A stretch of 64,000 bases of DNA. It comes from Jiangella endophytica (GTDB lineage: Bacteria; Actinomycetota; Actinomycetes; Jiangellales; Jiangellaceae). The position numbers and the translations under genes are program-made. The stretch's first letter is position 1. Every line of letters starts with the position of its first letter. The DNA lies in NCBI RefSeq assembly GCF_003427025.1, contig NZ_QVAI01000009.1, forward strand, positions 1 through 64,000. Direction: 5' to 3'. Positions 60,142 to 64,000 of this stretch are shown here, in pieces. The notes beneath the pieces are model-generated. The model was given only the letters and a program-made list of their open reading frames with translations. It was not told the DNA's origin and did not search any database.

Positions 60142-61356
60142 GTGGTGTCGTTCGAGGACCTCGACGCGATCCGCCGGCTGCGCGACCGGTACCGCCAGGA
60201 CCTGTTCGACGGGTTCCTCCCGTTCCTCGACGAGTTCGTCGTGGACCACCGGGAGGGGGGATTCATGTGCCACGTCGACCCGTCCGGCCTGCGCGTCGAC
60301 GAGACGAAGCGGACCTGGTTCGACGGGCGCGGCGTCTGGGTCTACTCGTTCCTCTACAACAACCTGGCGAAGGACCAGGAGTACCTGGACGTCGCTCGGC
60401 GCACGGTCGGCTTCCTCCGGCGCACCCAGCCGGCCGGCGACGAGCCGTGGCCGTCGGAGGTGAGTCGCGACGGTGTCCCGCTGGCGGGCAGCGGCGGCGC
60501 CGTCTACGGCGACCTGTTCGTCGCCGAGGGACTGGCGGAGTTCTCCAAGGCCACCGACGACGCCCGGCTCTGGAACGAGGCCAAGGAGCTGGTGCTGCGG
60601 AGCCTGCGGCGATACGACGAGCCGGACTTCCAGCCCACGATCGGGCAGACGTATCTCGGGCCGGACGCGCGCCCCTACCCGGGCGCGCGGGTCCTGGGCA
60701 TCTGGATGGTGCTGCTGCGCGCCTCGACGCAGCTGCTCGAGATGCGCGAGGACGCCGAGATGGAGGGCGTGGCCGCGCGGTGCGTCGAGGCGATCGTCGC
60801 GCACCACCACAACCCGCGGTTCGATCTGCTCAACGAGCTCGTCGACCACGACCTCGGCCGGCCGGACGACGAGTACGAACAGCTCGTCTACACCGGCCAC
60901 GCCGTCGAGGCGCTGTGGATGGTGCTGGCCGAGGCCACGAGGCTGCGCGACGACGCACTCTTCGACACCGCCGCCACCCGGTTGCGGCGGCACGTCGAGG
61001 TCGCCTGGGACGACGTCTACGGCGGCGTGTTCCGCAACCTCCAGCACGTCGACCGCAACCTCTGGTCCACCGACAAGCAGCTCTGGGTGCAGGAGGAGGT
61101 GCTCATCGGGGCATTGCTCGTCATCGAGCGGACGGGCGCCCGCTGGGCGAAGGACCTGTTCGAGCGCACCTACGCGTACGTGCGGAACACGTTTCCGCTC
61201 CACGGGCACGGATCACCGACGTGGAGGCACGCCACCGATCGTCAGGGCAGTCACGAGTCGTTCGCGGCGATGCCGGCACGGATCGAGAACTACCACCACC
61301 CGCGGCACCTGATGCTGGCCATCACGTGCCTGAACAGAATGCTGGAGGCCCGATGA
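60142..61356 (+). CDS. AGE-family epimerase/isomerase (N-acylglucosamine 2-epimerase-like)
   Basis: A 404-residue (alpha/alpha)6-barrel protein of the AGE superfamily, which covers N-acylglucosamine 2-epimerase, cellobiose 2-epimerase and aldose-ketose isomerases. Typical pieces are TWFDGRGVWVYSFLYNNLAK, GSGGAVYGDLFVAEGLAEFS, the catalytic His in LVYTGHAVEALWMVLAEA, and WSTDKQLWVQEEVLIGALLV; a C-terminal His region near ENYHHPRHLMLA is also conserved. Start is GTG 60142 or GTG 60145, 4-7 nt after the binding-protein stop. Cytosolic. It probably converts the imported sugar before the Gfo/Idh-type dehydrogenase acts. Confidence 0.86.
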   Translation: MVSFEDLDAIRRLRDRYRQDLFDGFLPFLDEFVVDHREGGFMCHVDPSGLRVDETKRTWFDGRGVWVYSFLYNNLAKDQEYLDVARRTVGFLRRTQPAGDEPWPSEVSRDGVPLAGSGGAVYGDLFVAEGLAEFSKATDDARLWNEAKELVLRSLRRYDEPDFQPTIGQTYLGPDARPYPGARVLGIWMVLLRASTQLLEMREDAEMEGVAARCVEAIVAHHHNPRFDLLNELVDHDLGRPDDEYEQLVYTGHAVEALWMVLAEATRLRDDALFDTAATRLRRHVEVAWDDVYGGVFRNLQHVDRNLWSTDKQLWVQEEVLIGALLVIERTGARWAKDLFERTYAYVRNTFPLHGHGSPTWRHATDRQGSHESFAAMPARIENYHHPRHLMLAITCLNRMLEAR

Positions 61357-62411
61357 GACCCATCCGTCCCCGCAGAACGCTCGGCACGCTCGCCGTCTGG
61401 GCGGCGGTCACGGCGCTGCTCGGCACGAACGCGCTGAGCGCGCAGGCGATCGGCAACGACCCGATCTCCACGCCGCCGACACCCCAGTTCGTCATCAACG
61501 CCACGACCAACAGCAACCCCGTCGACCTGCCCGGCGGCGCCGGCGTCCTCACGATGAGCCTGACCCAAGGGGAGGGGGTCTGGCTCTACACCCGCGACCT
61601 GGAGGCCAGCACCAACCGGACGGAGCCGCGCCCCGACCCCGGCGTGGCCTTCATCGTGCAGTGCTACGGGCCCGGCATCGCCAGCGTGGGCACCGGGTGG
61701 TACGCCGCGCGGAACCTCGACCCGCCGAACAACATCTACACGTTCCGGCCGCAGATCCGCGCCATGTTCCGGGCACCGTCCACCGGCACGTACACCTGCA
61801 AGCTCCGGGTGGCCGCCTACCAGCCCAACAGCGGCACCATCCCGGTGACCTTCCATGCAGGCGCGACCCTGAACGCCACGCCGGTCAAGCCGACCAGCAG
61901 CGTCGGCGTGACGGCGGGATACGGCTGGACGGTCCCGGACACTGGCACCGGCCCGCAGCCCTACATCAACGCGGCGACCCCGTTCCGGCGGCACAACTAC
62001 GGCAACTACACCTTCCAGAGCGCGGCCAGCCCGAAGGTCACCATCGCCATGGACCAGAACGTGACCTCGTGCGCCCCGGGCGACACGTTCGCCGGATGCG
62101 TCAATCCGGAATCCGACGGCACCACCGTGAAGGTCGACGTCGTCGTGCAGCCCCAGTACCTCGACGGAACGGCCTGCGGGGTGTCCAGTCCGATCACGGT
62201 CTTCTCCCACACCCTGCCGGTCTCGACCGCCTACCACCACTATCCGTTGAGCACCCAGGCGGTCCTCGACAAGGACGACGACCTGTTCGGCTGTCCCCGG
62301 GTGAACATCGCGATGGACCTCACCTGGGTCTCCGGTCAGCCCATGGTCATCCACACCCAGCGCCCGAACGATCAGCGGCCCGGCTGGGGCGGGATCTACG
62401 AGCACTCCTGA
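61353..62411 (+). CDS. Secreted protein of unknown function
   Basis: A 352-residue protein I do not recognise. A signal peptide is clear (Arg-rich start, hydrophobic core LAVWAAVTALLGTNALSA, cleavage after AQA near residue 32). The mature part is Thr/Asn/Pro-rich and probably all-beta, with at least six Cys residues that could pair (VQCYGPG, YTCKLRV, VTSCAPGDTFAGCVNPE, GTACGVSS, LFGCPRV). No transmembrane anchor, LPXTG or catalytic motif is visible. Its ATG overlaps the stop of the AGE epimerase gene, which is odd for an exported protein and argues that it belongs to the same sugar system, perhaps as a surface glycan-binding protein. Function is not assigned. Confidence 0.75.
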   Translation: MRPIRPRRTLGTLAVWAAVTALLGTNALSAQAIGNDPISTPPTPQFVINATTNSNPVDLPGGAGVLTMSLTQGEGVWLYTRDLEASTNRTEPRPDPGVAFIVQCYGPGIASVGTGWYAARNLDPPNNIYTFRPQIRAMFRAPSTGTYTCKLRVAAYQPNSGTIPVTFHAGATLNATPVKPTSSVGVTAGYGWTVPDTGTGPQPYINAATPFRRHNYGNYTFQSAASPKVTIAMDQNVTSCAPGDTFAGCVNPESDGTTVKVDVVVQPQYLDGTACGVSSPITVFSHTLPVSTAYHHYPLSTQAVLDKDDDLFGCPRVNIAMDLTWVSGQPMVIHTQRPNDQRPGWGGIYEHS

Positions 62412-62428
62412 CGGACGGCGTCGGCGCG

Positions 62429-62455
62429 GCGGGCGCGCAACGCTACGGCGCCCGC
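62429..62455. terminator. Strong hairpin at a convergent gene junction
   Basis: GCGGGCGC and GCGCCCGC form a perfect 8-bp GC stem with an 11-nt loop. It starts 18 nt after the stop of the secreted protein and overlaps the last codons of the convergent sigma-factor gene. No T-run follows, as is common in actinomycetes. A bidirectional terminator is likely. Confidence 0.5.
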
Positions 62456-63330
62456 TCCGCGTCGGCCGTCGGCTCGAACTGCCGCATCTTCTCCGGGTTG
62501 ACGACGAAGAAGACCCGCTCGACGCCGCGTTCGGTGACGTCCAGCGCGAGGACGGCCTGCGGTGTGCCGGCGTCGTCGGTGACCAGCAGGCCGCCCCCGC
62601 CGTTGACCTCGACGACGCTGAGCGTGAAGTCGTGCCAGTACTTGCGCAGGATGTTGTCGATGAACAGCACCACCCGCGCCACCCCGGCCAGCTCGACCCG
62701 CGACGCGCGCACCTTGCCGCCGCCGTCGGCCCGGGCGACGACGTCGTCGGTGAACAGCTTCTCGAGCGCCTCGAGATCGCCGTCGCGGGCCGCGGCGACG
62801 AACGTCTCGAGCAGCTGCCGGCGGACCGCGGGCGCGGCCGGCGCCGACCGGCCGGACTCCAGGGCGAGCCGGGCGCGGCGGGCCAGCTGCCTGGCATGCG
62901 GCTCGGAGATCTCCAGGATCTCGCCGATGCGCCGGTAGGGGTAGTCGAAGGCCTCGTGCAGGACGTACACGGCCCGCTCGGCCGGCCCGAGCTTCTCGAG
63001 GAGCAGCAGGACCGCGAGGTCGAGCGCCTCGGCCCGTTCCGCGCCGAGCGCGGGATCGTCGCTGGTGTCGACCGGCTCGGGCAGCCACGGGCCGGGATAG
63101 GTCTCGCGGCGCACGCGGGCCGACGTCGCCGCCGTCAGGGCCAGCCGGGTCGCGGTGGTCGTGAGGAAGGCGGCCGGGTTCTCGACCTCGCCGCGGTCGG
63201 TGCGCTGCCAGCGGATCCAGGCGTCCTGCACGATGTCCTCGGCCTCGGCGACGCTGCCCAGCATGCGGTAGGCGATGCCGAACAGCTGCGGCCGAACGTC
63301 GAGGAACTCGGCGACGCCGTCCGTGGTCAC
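62443..63330 (-). CDS. ECF41-type RNA polymerase sigma factor (SigJ-like)
   Basis: A 295-residue sigma factor longer than ordinary ECF proteins. Sigma region 2 is at about residues 8-75 (FGIAYRMLGSVAEAEDIVQD; AWIRWQRTD) and region 4 at about 115-165 (LGPAERAVYVLHEAFDYPYR; IGEILEISEPHARQLARRAR). The extra 110-residue C-terminal part is SnoaL/NTF2-like (LETFVAAARDGDLEALEKLF), the domain that controls activity in the ECF41 group in place of an anti-sigma factor. GTG 63330 is taken as start, removing a Pro/Arg-rich shadow extension. The next gene upstream encodes an NAD(P)-binding protein, the usual ECF41 partner. Confidence 0.9.
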   Translation of the reverse strand: MTTDGVAEFLDVRPQLFGIAYRMLGSVAEAEDIVQDAWIRWQRTDRGEVENPAAFLTTTATRLALTAATSARVRRETYPGPWLPEPVDTSDDPALGAERAEALDLAVLLLLEKLGPAERAVYVLHEAFDYPYRRIGEILEISEPHARQLARRARLALESGRSAPAAPAVRRQLLETFVAAARDGDLEALEKLFTDDVVARADGGGKVRASRVELAGVARVVLFIDNILRKYWHDFTLSVVEVNGGGGLLVTDDAGTPQAVLALDVTERGVERVFFVVNPEKMRQFEPTADAERAP

Positions 63331-63389
63331 AGGATCACGATATCGGGGCGGCCCCGCCCCGGGCACGCCCGTGGCGGGGCCGGGTGCAC

Positions 63390-64000
63390 CTACGCCTGGG
63401 AGGCCCGCCAGCCGGCCAGGGTGGTCGCGCCCTGCCGGGCCTCGGCTGCGGGGACCAGCGTGTCCTCGCCGAGGGCGGCGCCGAAGTAGCGCGCCCCGGG
63501 GTCGGTGCGGACCTCGCGCGGGTCCTGCCGCGCGGCGAGCGTCGTGCGGACCAGTTCGTCGAGCCGGAACCGCTCCGGCCCGGCGACCTCGACGATCCCG
63601 TTCAGAGGGCTGCCGACGGCCACTTCGGCGACGGCGGCGGACACGTCCTGGGCGGCCATCGGCTGGATGAACACCGGCGCCAGACTGACGACGCCCTCGT
63701 GGGTGGCGTCGTCGGTGATGCCCTTGAGGAACTCGAAGAACTGCGTCGCGTGGACGGTCGAGTAGGGCACCGGGGACGCGGCGATCAGCTTCTCCTGGGC
63801 GATCTTGGCCCGGAAGTAGCCGCTCTCGGCCAGCCGGTCGGTCCCGACGACCGAGAGCGCGACGTGGTGCCCGACGCCGGCCTCGTCCTCCGCGGCGAGC
63901 AGGTTGCCGGTGGACGTCTCGAAGAACTCGAGCGCGGCCGCGGCCTCGAACGACGGCGAGTTCGAGACGTCGACGACGACGTCCGCGCCGTCGAGCGCCT
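63390..64000 (-). CDS. NmrA-like NAD(P)-binding oxidoreductase, 5' end outside window
   Basis: The frame is open to the window edge (203 codons seen), so the gene is partial; its TAG stop is at 63390. The readable protein contains DVVVDVSNSPSF, a HHVALSVVGTDRLAESGYF segment, FRAKIAQEKLIAAS with the Lys of atypical SDRs, YSTVHATQFFEFL, and VEVAGPERFRLDELV near the end. This is an NmrA/atypical SDR-type protein of the kind regularly found beside ECF41 sigma factors. It lies 59 nt upstream of the sigma gene on the same strand and is probably part of the same regulon. The Rossmann GxxGxxG motif lies beyond the window. Confidence 0.82.
   Translation of the reverse strand, partial: ALDGADVVVDVSNSPSFEAAAALEFFETSTGNLLAAEDEAGVGHHVALSVVGTDRLAESGYFRAKIAQEKLIAASPVPYSTVHATQFFEFLKGITDDATHEGVVSLAPVFIQPMAAQDVSAAVAEVAVGSPLNGIVEVAGPERFRLDELVRTTLAARQDPREVRTDPGARYFGAALGEDTLVPAAEARQGATTLAGWRASQA

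Overview
The window is gene-dense, very GC-rich DNA with many GTG starts, GGAGG-type ribosome sites, long runs of genes joined by 4-nt ATGA/GTGA overlaps, and sugar ABC transporters that carry no ATPase gene of their own. This points to a soil or plant-associated actinomycete of the Jiangella, Kribbella or Streptosporangium kind; the genus cannot be fixed from sequence alone. About 50 protein genes are supported. No rRNA, tRNA, CRISPR array, transposase or prophage gene was seen. The content is catabolic: uptake systems, hydrolases, oxidoreductases and about ten local regulators.

Layout. (1) 249-2228: an AraC regulator and a ribbon-helix-helix/Clp-N hybrid protein. (2) 2275-8689: a strong promoter with a built-in palindrome, an apparently leaderless 24-codon cysteine leader peptide, then a seven-gene operon (class II aldolase, NitT/TauT-type lipoprotein, two permeases, ATPase, metallo-beta-lactamase-fold hydrolase, amidohydrolase). 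It reads as a sulfur-starvation operon for an unknown organosulfur compound. (3) 8776-18355: two secreted subtilases of about 1400 residues and a TrmB/LuxR-type regulator. (4) 18619-31067: a LacI-controlled locus with GH42, GH95, GH31 and GH1 enzymes and an ABC importer. Together these could take apart fucosylated xyloglucan oligosaccharides inside the cell. (5) 31101-32699: a polytopic glycosyltransferase-like protein.

(6) 32768-38775: a six-gene operon resembling the N-methylglutamate pathway (glutamine-synthetase-like ligase, GlxB/C/D-type synthase, then a monomeric sarcosine-oxidase-like flavoprotein and an XRE-cupin regulator). (7) 38945-43769: a GntR regulator with a clear operator, a small-molecule kinase, an enolase paralogue with altered active-site residues, an SDR and a beta-propeller lactonase. 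This is a candidate undescribed acid-sugar pathway. (8) 43741-52555: SDR, RraA-like protein, GntR, RidA, a fold-III PLP enzyme, an aminotransferase, a FAH-family hydrolase and two unusual regulators. They suggest D-amino-acid or hydroxy-amino-acid breakdown.

(9) 52433-62411: two divergent transcription units with an ABC importer, a Gfo/Idh/MocA oxidoreductase, a cytosolic heparinase-II/III-like protein, one canonical and one metal-site-degenerate amidohydrolase, an AGE-family epimerase and a secreted protein of unknown function. (10) 62443-64000: an ECF41-type sigma factor and its usual NAD(P)-binding partner, cut by the window end.

The strongest leads are the cysteine leader with its unidentified transporter operon, the kinase/enolase-paralogue operon, and the compact N-methylglutamate-like operon.
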